Assembly: GCA_003648575.1 (NCBI GenBank)
Contig: QMPN01000115.1
Span: forward strand, 1 to 9,029
Source: Bacteroidota bacterium
GTDB taxonomy: Bacteria; Bacteroidota; Bacteroidia; Bacteroidales; B18-G4
Direction: 5' to 3'
DNA: 9,029 nt
Of this stretch, positions 1 through 6,059 are shown in pieces. The notes below the pieces were generated by a model that saw only the letters and a list, made by a program, of their open reading frames with translations, was not told the DNA's origin and made no database searches. The stretch's first letter is position 1. Every line of letters begins with the position of its first letter. Made by a program: the position numbers and the translations under genes.

Positions 1-213
1 AAGACCTAATTCAAAACGGTCGAGCTCAAGTGTGTTACCTGGTTGCAGGCTGGCAGCATTTGGCTGGAATTCACTTCCAGATTTGTAGATAGAGAGGTCG
101 GTCCTCACTTCTGTGTTGTTTTTAGTCCATTCTTTATTGGATTTCTCAACTTTTTGAGGATAAGCGCAAAGCACCATCCCTAAAGCCAATCCAAAGAGTA
201 ATAATTTTTTCAT
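1..213 (-). CDS. Secreted protein of unknown function, N-terminal part only
   Basis: The reading frame is open from the ATG at 213-211 to the left edge, giving 71 residues with no stop, so only the N-terminus is present. It starts MKKLLLFGLALGMVLCAYPQ: two lysines, a hydrophobic core and a small-residue exit (around Cys16-Ala17), which is a Sec signal peptide. There is no proper lipobox before Cys16 (Met-Val-Leu at -3 to -1), so signal peptidase I cleavage is more likely than lipidation. The mature part is polar and rich in Asn, Lys, Glu and Ser, with no motif I recognise. A good Bacteroidetes promoter lies 31 nt upstream on the same strand, which supports this start. It is divergent from the sirtuin gene. 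A different-frame minus ORF over 146-379 is rejected in its favour. The family cannot be named from this fragment. Confidence 0.75.
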   Translation of the reverse strand, partial: MKKLLLFGLALGMVLCAYPQKVEKSNKEWTKNNTEVRTDLSIYKSGSEFQPNAASLQPGNTLELDRFELGL

Positions 214-243
214 GGTGTTTGTTTTTAGGAGTTAGAATTTTTA

Positions 244-275
244 CAAATATAAATAATTTCTTAAGAATTGCCAAA
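244..275 (-). promoter_or_regulatory. Bacteroidetes-type promoter for the secreted-protein gene
   Basis: On the minus strand a -33 box TTTG (plus 272-275) is followed after 20 nt by TATATTTG (plus 244-251), an exact match to the phylum -7 consensus TAnnTTTG with normal spacing. Transcription would begin around 237-240, leaving a leader of about 25 nt before the ATG at 213. The leader is A-rich and has no Shine-Dalgarno sequence, as is usual in this phylum. Confidence 0.65.
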
Positions 276-333
276 ATTAACCGAAAGTATAATATATTGA
301 AAAAAAAAGATAAAATTCTTCGGTTGAAGTTTA

Positions 334-365
334 TTTGTTCAGCTTGCCATATTGTATTAATTTTA
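334..365 (+). promoter_or_regulatory. Candidate promoter of the sirtuin-recX group
   Basis: TTTG at 334-337 is followed after 20 nt by TAATTTTA at 358-365, one mismatch from TAnnTTTG. It lies only 7 nt before the sirtuin ATG at 373, so the transcript would start at or within a few bases of the start codon. The 159-bp gap between the two divergent genes (214-372) holds this element, the minus-strand promoter at 244-275, and otherwise AT-rich sequence with no further recognisable site. Confidence 0.35.
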
Positions 366-372
366 TGCCAGC

Positions 373-1068
373 ATGTCAAGTAACGATAAAATAGTAGTGC
401 TTAGCGGTGCCGGGATGAGTGCCGAAAGCGGGATAAAAACCTTTCGCGATAACGACGGCCTGTGGAACAACCACAGGGTGGAAGAAGTCGCCACTCCGGA
501 AGCCTGGGCTGCCGATATGGAGCTGGTACTGGAGTTTTACAACCAGCGGCGTAAGCAACTGTATGAGTGTGAACCCAATCCGGCCCATTATGCCCTGGCC
601 GATCTTCAGGAGAAATATGATGTTCAGATCATAACCCAGAATGTGGATGACCTCCATGAGAGGGCTGGTTCTGAACATGTGTTGCACCTGCACGGGGAAC
701 TCAAAAAGGTACGCTCTGTGCTGGATCCCGATTATGTAATTGAGTTGGATGGATGGGAACTGAAGGCTGGCGATACCTGCCCTGAGGGTGGGCAGCTGCG
801 CCCGCACATCGTCTGGTTCGGGGAGCCTGTGCCCAACATTTCCGGGGCGGCCGAGATTGCCAGAACTGCTGATATCATGATGGTAATAGGAACATCCATG
901 CAGGTTTATCCCGCTGCCGGCCTGATCCACTATCCGCCACTTGAATCCACGAAATATTATATAGACCCTTCCGCAAATGAAAACAGCATGGTGGAAAACC
1001 TGACAGTCATCCGTGAGAAAGCAGGAAAAGGAGTGCCTGAACTGGTGAAGAAACTGCTAAATAAATAA
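373..1068 (+). CDS. cobB: Sirtuin NAD-dependent protein deacylase, CobB/SIRT5-like
   Basis: A 231-residue class III sirtuin, which removes acyl groups from lysines using NAD+ and yields nicotinamide and O-acyl-ADP-ribose in the cytoplasm. Visible motifs: GAGMSAESGIKTFRD (residues 12-25, Rossmann NAD site), TQNVDDLHERAG (88-99), catalytic His107 in LHLHGEL, and VIGTSMQVYPAAGL (171-184). Tyr56 and Arg59 in FYNQRRKQL match the Y-x-x-R pair that binds acidic acyl groups in SIRT5 and E. coli CobB, so desuccinylase or demalonylase activity is likely. The small zinc-binding module is degenerate: between His107 and the VWFGE segment (147-151) only one cysteine (Cys136) remains instead of four. The ATG at 373 is the first in frame and gives the expected N-terminus; there is no SD. 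The stop is 3 nt before recX, so the two are probably co-transcribed and translationally coupled. Family confidence is high; substrate preference is inferred. Confidence 0.93.
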   Translation: MSSNDKIVVLSGAGMSAESGIKTFRDNDGLWNNHRVEEVATPEAWAADMELVLEFYNQRRKQLYECEPNPAHYALADLQEKYDVQIITQNVDDLHERAGSEHVLHLHGELKKVRSVLDPDYVIELDGWELKAGDTCPEGGQLRPHIVWFGEPVPNISGAAEIARTADIMMVIGTSMQVYPAAGLIHYPPLESTKYYIDPSANENSMVENLTVIREKAGKGVPELVKKLLNK

Positions 1069-1071
1069 GCT

Positions 1072-1530
1072 ATGTCGGGCAAGAGGGCATCACACCACAA
1101 ATATATTTTTGAAAAAGCAAAGAGCTATTGTGCCTACCAGGAAAGGTCAGTTTTTGAAGTAAAAAACAAGCTTCATGAATGGAAGGTAAGGCCCGAAGTG
1201 GCACAAAAGATCATCAACGCACTGGTAGCAGAAAACTACCTGGATGAAGAACGCTTTGCAAGGGTATTTGCCGGGGGAAAGTTCAGGATAAAGAAATGGG
1301 GCAGGAACAAGATCATGGCGGAAATGAGGGCCAGGAGGATCCCTGACCTCATCATCCAGATAGGCCTGGATGAGATCGATGAGTATGAATACATTAAGGT
1401 GTTATGTGATACTATTGAGAAGAAAAAATCACATTTAAAAAATGCAGATAGCGTTGAAGCAAAGCGGAAATGTTATAATTTCGTCCTATCTAGGGGTTTT
1501 GAAAGACACCTTATTTTAAAACATATTTAA
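1072..1530 (+). CDS. recX: RecX family regulatory protein
   Basis: A 152-residue, highly basic, helical protein of normal RecX length. RecX binds RecA filaments and damps recombination and SOS induction. Family signatures are visible: KAKSYCAYQERSVFEVKNKL (residues 15-34, the first three-helix repeat), the conserved NYLDEERFARVFAGGK (55-70) leading into KWGRNKIMAEMRARRI (75-90), and a C-terminal repeat ending YNFVLSRGFERHLI (135-148). The ATG is 3 nt after the sirtuin stop and has no SD of its own, which suggests coupled translation. recA is not in the window; recX apart from recA is common in this phylum. The 3' third is markedly more AT-rich than the 5' part, but the frame is intact. Pairing with the sirtuin is probably just an operon of convenience; I see no evidence of a functional link. 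Confidence 0.88.
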   Translation: MSGKRASHHKYIFEKAKSYCAYQERSVFEVKNKLHEWKVRPEVAQKIINALVAENYLDEERFARVFAGGKFRIKKWGRNKIMAEMRARRIPDLIIQIGLDEIDEYEYIKVLCDTIEKKKSHLKNADSVEAKRKCYNFVLSRGFERHLILKHI

Positions 1531-1561
1531 TTACACATTTTTAATTCAAAATTTATCTATT

Positions 1562-2962
1562 ATGAAAAAGCTTTTTTTACCACTTATCATTATGATGAGT
1601 CTTGCCTTAGTAATAAGTGCATGTAAAAAGGATGACGAGGGTGGAGACGATCCAGCCCCCGGAGGTTATAAAATTTCCGGTTATGCACAGGATGCTGTGA
1701 CATTTACAAACATGGCCGGTGCCATGGTTACGGTTACCGACATGTCGGGAGGTCAGATCGCCCAGGTGCTTACCGATGCAGTCGGGAATTACCTCGTTTC
1801 TGTTGACCCGGGAACCTTTAACCTTACGGTTGCCAAAGATGGCTACCAGACCCAATCAGCCACCAGTGTGATCGTTGGCAATCCCAGCCTGCCTGATGTC
1901 TTTGTAGGCTTCATGCCGGTCGACAACTCCATTACAGTACCGGTTGGTGCACTCTGTGGTATTGTTCTTAGTGCAAGCGGAGCCCCATTGGCCAATGCTA
2001 CAGTAGCGATCAGCGCCGAAGATGAGTCACTCACCAACGGATACTTCGCTTCTGTGATGTCTGATGCTTTGGGAAAATTTGCCATTGGTGCCATTCCACT
2101 CGAAGCAGCCAAGGGTATCATCCCTGCCTTTAAAGTAAAAGTGATGCAGGGTAACTTTGTTGATGTGACCCATAATATTGTGATCGCCCAGAACAGTCTG
2201 ATCGTAAAGAATGTTTCTCTTGTGAATCAGAATGTACCCGGGAATACTGTCTTTACCGAAGGCTTTGAAGCAGAAACAGGCTGGACCTATGACGGATTCT
2301 TTCACAGGCAGCAAAATGCCGCTATCCAGAATAGCAATTACACCATGCAATATGTAAAACTGGCGCCAAACGATAACACGAATGGCTTTATTCCTCAAGC
2401 ATATGCAGGTGTGTACAGCGCATGGTATGGACAGGAAAGCACCGGGAGCTTTATCGGTGTTCCTTCTGTTGGACAGGATACTATGTCAGGTGGATCAAGC
2501 CAGGGTTCAAACATGGGTTATATGACGTCACCTGAGATCAACCTTGCCGGACTCAGCCAGGCCTCACTTTCATTTTGGTCATGGTATGAGATCGAAAGTG
2601 TAAATCCGAACGAATATGGCTTTGACATTATGGAGATATATGTTATGGAAGTTGGAGGAACTTCAACCTCTATTGGCAGACTGAATCCATATAGCGATCC
2701 TATTCTGTCTAACAGGGCCGCACTCCCATTTACATCAGGTGGATTTAACAAAGCTCCCCTCTGGACGTATAAAGAATACAACCTTAGCGAGTATGTCGGG
2801 AAAAGTATTCAGCTTAAATTTGAGTTCAGAACCGTCGATGGAGCATATAATGGATTCCGTGGCTGGTTTGTCGATAATGTACTTGTTACCGACAAGGCAC
2901 CTCTCAAAGGCGCCAATACCAACAAGGTTTACGGACCGGATCCAAAACCAAGGACGAACTAA
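1562..2962 (+). CDS. Surface lipoprotein: carboxypeptidase-regulatory-like repeats plus jelly-roll (choice-of-anchor J/MAM-like) domain
   Basis: A 466-residue lipoprotein. Residues 1-20 are a signal peptide ending in a lipobox (Ile18-Ser-Ala-Cys21). Cys21 is followed by KKDDE, which matches the lipoprotein export signal described in Bacteroidetes (Lys then acidic residues just after the cysteine), so it is probably displayed on the outer face of the outer membrane. Residues about 37-118 form a carboxypeptidase-regulatory-like beta sandwich (ISGYAQDAVTFTNMAGAMV, then TDAVGNYLVSVDPGTF), and about 128-220 a second, more divergent copy. Residues about 229-445 resemble the choice-of-anchor J/MAM-like domain seen in immune-inhibitor-A-type secreted peptidases: it opens with FTEGFEAETGW, has YMTSPEINLAGLSQASLSF (320-338) and ends RGWFVDNVLVTD (433-444). 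No catalytic site is visible, so the likely role is adhesion or carbohydrate/protein binding. It starts 31 nt after recX, with no clear promoter of its own, and is followed by a strong terminator. Confidence 0.85.
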   Translation: MKKLFLPLIIMMSLALVISACKKDDEGGDDPAPGGYKISGYAQDAVTFTNMAGAMVTVTDMSGGQIAQVLTDAVGNYLVSVDPGTFNLTVAKDGYQTQSATSVIVGNPSLPDVFVGFMPVDNSITVPVGALCGIVLSASGAPLANATVAISAEDESLTNGYFASVMSDALGKFAIGAIPLEAAKGIIPAFKVKVMQGNFVDVTHNIVIAQNSLIVKNVSLVNQNVPGNTVFTEGFEAETGWTYDGFFHRQQNAAIQNSNYTMQYVKLAPNDNTNGFIPQAYAGVYSAWYGQESTGSFIGVPSVGQDTMSGGSSQGSNMGYMTSPEINLAGLSQASLSFWSWYEIESVNPNEYGFDIMEIYVMEVGGTSTSIGRLNPYSDPILSNRAALPFTSGGFNKAPLWTYKEYNLSEYVGKSIQLKFEFRTVDGAYNGFRGWFVDNVLVTDKAPLKGANTNKVYGPDPKPRTN

Positions 2963-2990
2963 AATATCATAAGCGGAAAAGCCGCTGAGC

Positions 2991-3042
2991 AGAAGGCTGC
3001 TGAAATCCTTATGTCAAGGGTTCTGGCAGCCTTCTTTTTTTT
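2991..3042 (+). terminator. Rho-independent terminator after the lipoprotein gene
   Basis: A perfect 10-bp inverted repeat, AGAAGGCTGC (2991-3000) and GCAGCCTTCT (3026-3035), is extended inside by AATCCTT (3004-3010) pairing with AAGGGTT (3016-3022, one G-U), leaving a 5-nt loop and a small 3x3 internal loop. The 3' arm runs straight into eight T residues (3035-3042). A minor 5-bp hairpin, AGCGG/CCGCT, lies just before it at 2972-2986. This should end the sirtuin-recX-lipoprotein transcript. Confidence 0.9.
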
Positions 3043-3049
3043 ATCTTTG
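3042..3049 (+). promoter_or_regulatory. -7 box of the prfB promoter
   Basis: TATCTTTG matches TAnnTTTG exactly and begins within the T-tract of the preceding terminator. It ends 15 nt before the prfB ATG. No clean TTTG is seen at the -33 position, because that position falls inside the 3' arm of the terminator hairpin (TTCTGGCAG); only TTCTG comes near. The leader would be about 5-10 nt. Confidence 0.55.
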
Positions 3050-3064
3050 CTCAAAACAAATTTC

Positions 3065-4154
3065 ATGGTTTCACACGAAGATATTAAAGCATTGGATAAG
3101 AGGCTTGAAGCCTTGAGGAGGTTCCTTTGACATCGACAGCAAACAATCACTGATCGAAGAGAAGGAAAAGATTACCCATCAGACTGATTTCTGGAACGAC
3201 CCCAAGAAGGCCGAGATAGTTCTCAAGGAGATCAAAGCCATAAAACTCTGGACAGAAGCTTATGTAAAAGTAAGCGCTGGCATCGACGACCTCCTGGTCA
3301 TCTTCGAATTCTTTGGTGAAGGAGAAGGTTCGGAGGCCGGACTCGACAAGCAATATGCTAAAGCCTTGAAAGCTGTTGAAAGCCTTGAATTTCTAAACAT
3401 GCTTAGCGGGGAGGAAGATAAATTTGGTGCCATACTGCAGATCAATGCCGGTGCCGGAGGAACCGAAAGCCAGGACTGGGCAGAGATGCTCATGCGCATG
3501 TATTACCGCTGGGGCGAACGCAATAATTATAAGGTTAAGGAACTCGAAATGAGTGAAGGTGATGTGGCCGGCGTAAAATCCGTGTCCCTGGAATTCGAAG
3601 GTGATTTTGCCTTTGGGTACCTCAAAGGTGAGAACGGTGTGCATCGCCTTGTACGCCTGTCGCCATTCGATTCGGCCAACCGCCGTCATACTTCATTTGC
3701 ATCAGTATATGTGTACCCCGTAGTGGATGATAATATCGAGATAGAGATCGTCTCATCCGATATCACCTGGGACACCTTTCGTGCGAGTGGGCCCGGCGGA
3801 CAGAACGTGAACAAGGTGGAAACTGCTGTCCGGCTCAGGCATGAGCCCTCCGGACTGGTAATCGAATGCCAGGAAACACGCTCACAGGGCCAAAACCGGG
3901 AAAAAGCCTTGCGTATGCTCAAGTCTCAGCTGTACGAAATAGAGATGCGTAAGAAGAGAGAAGCACAGGCCGAGATAGAAGGAAACAAGAAAAAGATAGA
4001 GTGGGGGTCACAGATCCGATCCTACGTAATGCATCCATATAAGATGGTAAAAGACCTGCGAACGAATTTCGAAACAGGCAATGTGCAGGCCGTGATGGAC
4101 GGAGACCTTGAGGGTTTCATTAAGGCTTACCTGATGGAATTTGGAAATTCGTAA
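3065..4154 (+). CDS. prfB: Peptide chain release factor 2, with +1 programmed frameshift
   Basis: The gene is join(3065..3127, 3129..4154), giving 362 residues, close to the 365 of E. coli RF2. The first 21 codons ([21 protein letters not shown]) end at an in-frame TGA (3128-3130); ribosomes must slip +1 at CTT to read GAC at 3129-3131 and continue [22 protein letters not shown]2 reads UAA and UGA stops and triggers peptide release. Visible motifs: the RF2-specific stop-recognition tripeptide SPF at residues 199-201 ([16 protein letters not shown]) and the catalytic GGQ at 244-246 ([16 protein letters not shown]). The N-terminal coiled helical domain is residues 1 to about 105. SPF rather than PxT separates it from RF1. 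A caller that ignores the slip would start at the internal ATG at 3366 and lose the first 100 residues. The ORF ends with TAA at 4152-4154 inside a short tandem repeat. Confidence 0.96.
3116..3131 (+). promoter_or_regulatory. prfB programmed +1 frameshift site
   Basis: AGGAGG (3116-3121), then TTC, then CTT TGA C (3125-3131). This matches the known element: an internal Shine-Dalgarno sequence three bases before CTT, a UGA stop in the zero frame, and C after the stop to weaken termination. It is autoregulation: when RF2 is scarce, UGA is read slowly, tRNA-Leu slips from CUU to UUU, and full-length RF2 is made. The mechanism is established for E. coli prfB; here it is inferred from the sequence match. 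Confidence 0.95.
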
Positions 4155-4177
4155 ATCAGAGAATTCGTGAATCAGAG
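4146..4177 (+). repeat. Direct tandem repeat, two 16-nt units spanning the prfB stop
   Basis: AATTCGTAAATCAGAG (4146-4161) is followed directly by AATTCGTGAATCAGAG (4162-4177), 15 of 16 identical. A more degraded third unit (AGTACGGGAATTCGAG, 4178-4193) may follow. The first unit contains the last prfB codons and its TAA, so the repeat may have arisen by local duplication of the gene end. Confidence 0.7.
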
Positions 4178-4205
4178 AGTACGGGAATTCGAGAAATAAA
4201 CAAGG

Positions 4206-4268
4206 ATCCAGTATCCAGTATCCAGTATCTAGTAACCAGTATCCAGTAACCAGTAACCAGCAACAAGC
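4206..4268 (+). repeat. Tandem heptamer array, nine units of about ATCCAGT
   Basis: Nine consecutive 7-nt units: ATCCAGT x3, ATCTAGT, AACCAGT, ATCCAGT, AACCAGT, AACCAGC, AACAAGC. They decay towards the right and stop 3 nt before the start codon at 4272. The array fills most of the 117-nt gap between prfB and the ArsC-like gene, and no promoter or SD is visible in the gap. Reading the minus strand gives an in-frame repeat peptide, but I regard that as a by-product of the repeat rather than a gene. Confidence 0.9.
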
Positions 4269-4271
4269 AAC

Positions 4272-4613
4272 ATGTACAAAATCTATCACAATCCAAGATG
4301 TAAAAAGTCCAGGGCAGGATTACAATACCTGCAGGAAAAGGGTGTCGAGCTTGAAATTATCGAATACCTGAAGGATCCTGTTTCAGAAGATGTTTTGAAG
4401 GACCTCCTAATCCGCCTGCATAAGAAACCGCTCGAGGTCATCCGCACGCAGGAGGCTATCTATAAATCGGACTATAAGGGCAGGAATTTTAACGATGATG
4501 AATGGGTAAAGATCATGGTGGAGAATCCGAAGCTTATTCATCGCCCTATTGTTGTAAAAGGGCCGAAGGCCGTGATCGGTGATCCGGCATCCAACATAGA
4601 TGTTTTATTATAA
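4272..4613 (+). CDS. ArsC/Spx-family thioredoxin-fold protein (arsenate-reductase-like)
   Basis: A 113-residue protein of the ArsC family. MYKIYHNPRCKKSRAGLQYL carries the redox or nucleophilic Cys10 in the NPRCKKSR loop at the end of the first beta strand; Arg58 in EVIRTQEAIYK and Arg91 in HRPIVVKGPKAVIGDP match two of the three arginines that bind arsenate in E. coli ArsC. The third (E. coli Arg107) falls near Gly103-Asp104 here, so oxyanion binding is probably weakened. There is no CxxC, so it is not a typical Spx. No ars transporter or ArsR is nearby, and the neighbours are prfB and fumC. This points to a YfgD-type reductase-like protein of uncertain substrate rather than arsenic resistance. 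The ATG directly follows the heptamer array, and there is no SD. Confidence 0.85.
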   Translation: MYKIYHNPRCKKSRAGLQYLQEKGVELEIIEYLKDPVSEDVLKDLLIRLHKKPLEVIRTQEAIYKSDYKGRNFNDDEWVKIMVENPKLIHRPIVVKGPKAVIGDPASNIDVLL

Positions 4614-4645
4614 TGTATTCAATAACCTAAAACCAGAGAATAGAG

Positions 4646-6040
4646 ATGGAATACCGTATCGAAAAAGACACCATGGGAAATGTGGAAGTTCCCGCTGATA
4701 AGTACTGGGGTGCACAAACCCAGCGTTCGAAAAATAATTTCAGGATCGGAGCCTCCGGCTCCATGCCTGCTGAGATTATCAGGGCCTTTGCCTACCTGAA
4801 GAAAGCTGCCGCCATGGCCAATAATGACCTGGGGGTTTTGACTGAAGAGAAAAAGGAGTTGATCGCAAAGGTTTGTGATGAGATCCTCGAGGGCAAGCTT
4901 GAAGACAACTTCCCCCTGGTGATCTGGCAAACGGGATCAGGTACGCAGTCCAACATGAATGTGAATGAGGTGGTGGCCAACCGTGCCCATGTCATCGATG
5001 GTGGCAAGCTGGGTGAAGGTGAAAAGCCCATACATCCCAATGACGACGTGAACAAGTCACAGTCGTCAAATGATACTTTTCCCACGGCCATGCACATTGC
5101 TGCATACAAGATGATCGTGGAAACTACCATCCCCGGTGTAGAGCTGTTACGCAATACCCTGGATGAAAAAGTAAAGGCTTATGATACGGTAGTAAAAACG
5201 GGCCGTACGCACCTCATGGATGCAACACCGCTTACCCTCGGACAGGAATTTTCCGGCTATGTTTCACAGCTTGATCATGGTTTGAAAGCCCTGAAAAGTG
5301 TTCTTCCCCACCTGACTGAACTTGCACTTGGCGGAACGGCTGTCGGTACAGGCCTCAACACACTCAAAGGTTATGATAAACTGGTTGCTGCAAAGATTGC
5401 CGAATTGACAGGCTTTCCCTTTGTTACTGCGGAGAACAAGTTCGAATCCCTTTCTGCCCATGATGCTATGGTAGAGGCTTCAGGTGCCCTGAAAACCCTT
5501 GCCGTTAGCCTGATGCATATTGCTAACAATCTGCGTATGCTCGCTTCCGGCCCCCGTTGCGGGATCAGTGAGATCATCTTTCCTTCGAATGAGCCGGGCT
5601 CATCCATCATGCCGGGCAAAGTGAACCCTACCCAGGCTGAAGCACTAAGCATGGTTTGCGCACAGGTGATTGGCAATGATGCGGCCATCACTGCCGGTGG
5701 TATGCAGGGACATTTTCAGCTGAACGTTTTCAAACCGGTCATGGTGTACAACCTGCTTATGTCGGCCAGGCTAATCGGAGATGCCTGCGTATCATTCAAC
5801 GAGAATTGCGCTGTGGGCATTGAACCCAACTATCCTTATATCAAGAAAAACCTGGAGAACTCCCTCATGCTGGTCACTGCACTCAATACGCATATTGGCT
5901 ATGAAAATGCTGCCACCATCGCGAAAAAAGCGCATGCTGAAGGCATCACATTGAAAGAGTCTGCCCTGGCATTGGGCATGCTTACGGAGGCTGAGTTTGA
6001 CGAATGGGTAGATCCTGCCAAGATGATCGGCCCTAAATAG
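4646..6040 (+). CDS. fumC: Fumarate hydratase class II (fumarase C)
   Basis: A 464-residue protein, nearly the same length as E. coli FumC (467). It reversibly hydrates fumarate to L-malate in the TCA cycle; class II enzymes are iron-free homotetramers. Visible motifs: [20 protein letters not shown] (residues 8-27), [20 protein letters not shown] (95-114), [13 protein letters not shown] (138-150), [16 protein letters not shown] (186-201) with the general acid/base His189, and the superfamily signature [16 protein letters not shown] (318-333) with the catalytic loop serine Ser319. Related aspartases share the fold, but the opening and the [16 protein letters not shown] segment fit fumarase best. 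The ATG at 4646 gives the expected N-terminus; the only upstream purine patch is a weak GAG directly before the start. It lies 32 nt after the ArsC-like gene, probably in one transcript. Confidence 0.95.
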   Translation: MEYRIEKDTMGNVEVPADKYWGAQTQRSKNNFRIGASGSMPAEIIRAFAYLKKAAAMANNDLGVLTEEKKELIAKVCDEILEGKLEDNFPLVIWQTGSGTQSNMNVNEVVANRAHVIDGGKLGEGEKPIHPNDDVNKSQSSNDTFPTAMHIAAYKMIVETTIPGVELLRNTLDEKVKAYDTVVKTGRTHLMDATPLTLGQEFSGYVSQLDHGLKALKSVLPHLTELALGGTAVGTGLNTLKGYDKLVAAKIAELTGFPFVTAENKFESLSAHDAMVEASGALKTLAVSLMHIANNLRMLASGPRCGISEIIFPSNEPGSSIMPGKVNPTQAEALSMVCAQVIGNDAAITAGGMQGHFQLNVFKPVMVYNLLMSARLIGDACVSFNENCAVGIEPNYPYIKKNLENSLMLVTALNTHIGYENAATIAKKAHAEGITLKESALALGMLTEAEFDEWVDPAKMIGPK

Positions 6041-6047
6041 GAATTCT

Positions 6048-6055
6048 TATCTTTG
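6048..6055 (+). promoter_or_regulatory. Possible -7 box in front of the M20 amidohydrolase
   Basis: TATCTTTG is an exact TAnnTTTG match in the 19-nt gap after fumC and ends only 4 nt before the ATG at 6060. There is no TTTG at the right -33 distance. If used, it would give a leaderless or almost leaderless transcript. It could also be chance within an operon. Confidence 0.35.
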
Positions 6056-6059
6056 GTTT

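Noticed and set aside
146..379. 77-residue minus-strand ORF spanning the divergent promoter region
   Set aside because: It overlaps the signal-peptide gene in another frame and the start of the sirtuin gene, and its sequence is low-complexity with no domain.
376..930. 184-residue minus-strand ORF antisense to the sirtuin
   Set aside because: It lies entirely opposite a strongly conserved gene, its composition follows the codons of the other strand, and it has no recognisable motif.
373..1530. Sirtuin plus RecX as a defence module
   Set aside because: The sirtuin is a stand-alone CobB-type deacylase without fused effector or Argonaute partner, and RecX is a housekeeping regulator; nothing else in the window supports a defence role.
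3366..3368. Internal ATG as the prfB start
   Set aside because: It would remove the N-terminal domain of RF2; the frameshift site upstream explains the full gene.
4206..4268. Possible CRISPR array or phage attachment site
   Set aside because: The units are contiguous 7-mers without spacers, and no cas, integrase or tRNA gene is nearby.
4008..4289. Minus-strand ORF with repeated GYWLLD-like peptide across the heptamer array
   Set aside because: The peptide repeat is a by-product of the 7-nt DNA repeat, and most of the ORF lies antisense to the prfB 3' end.
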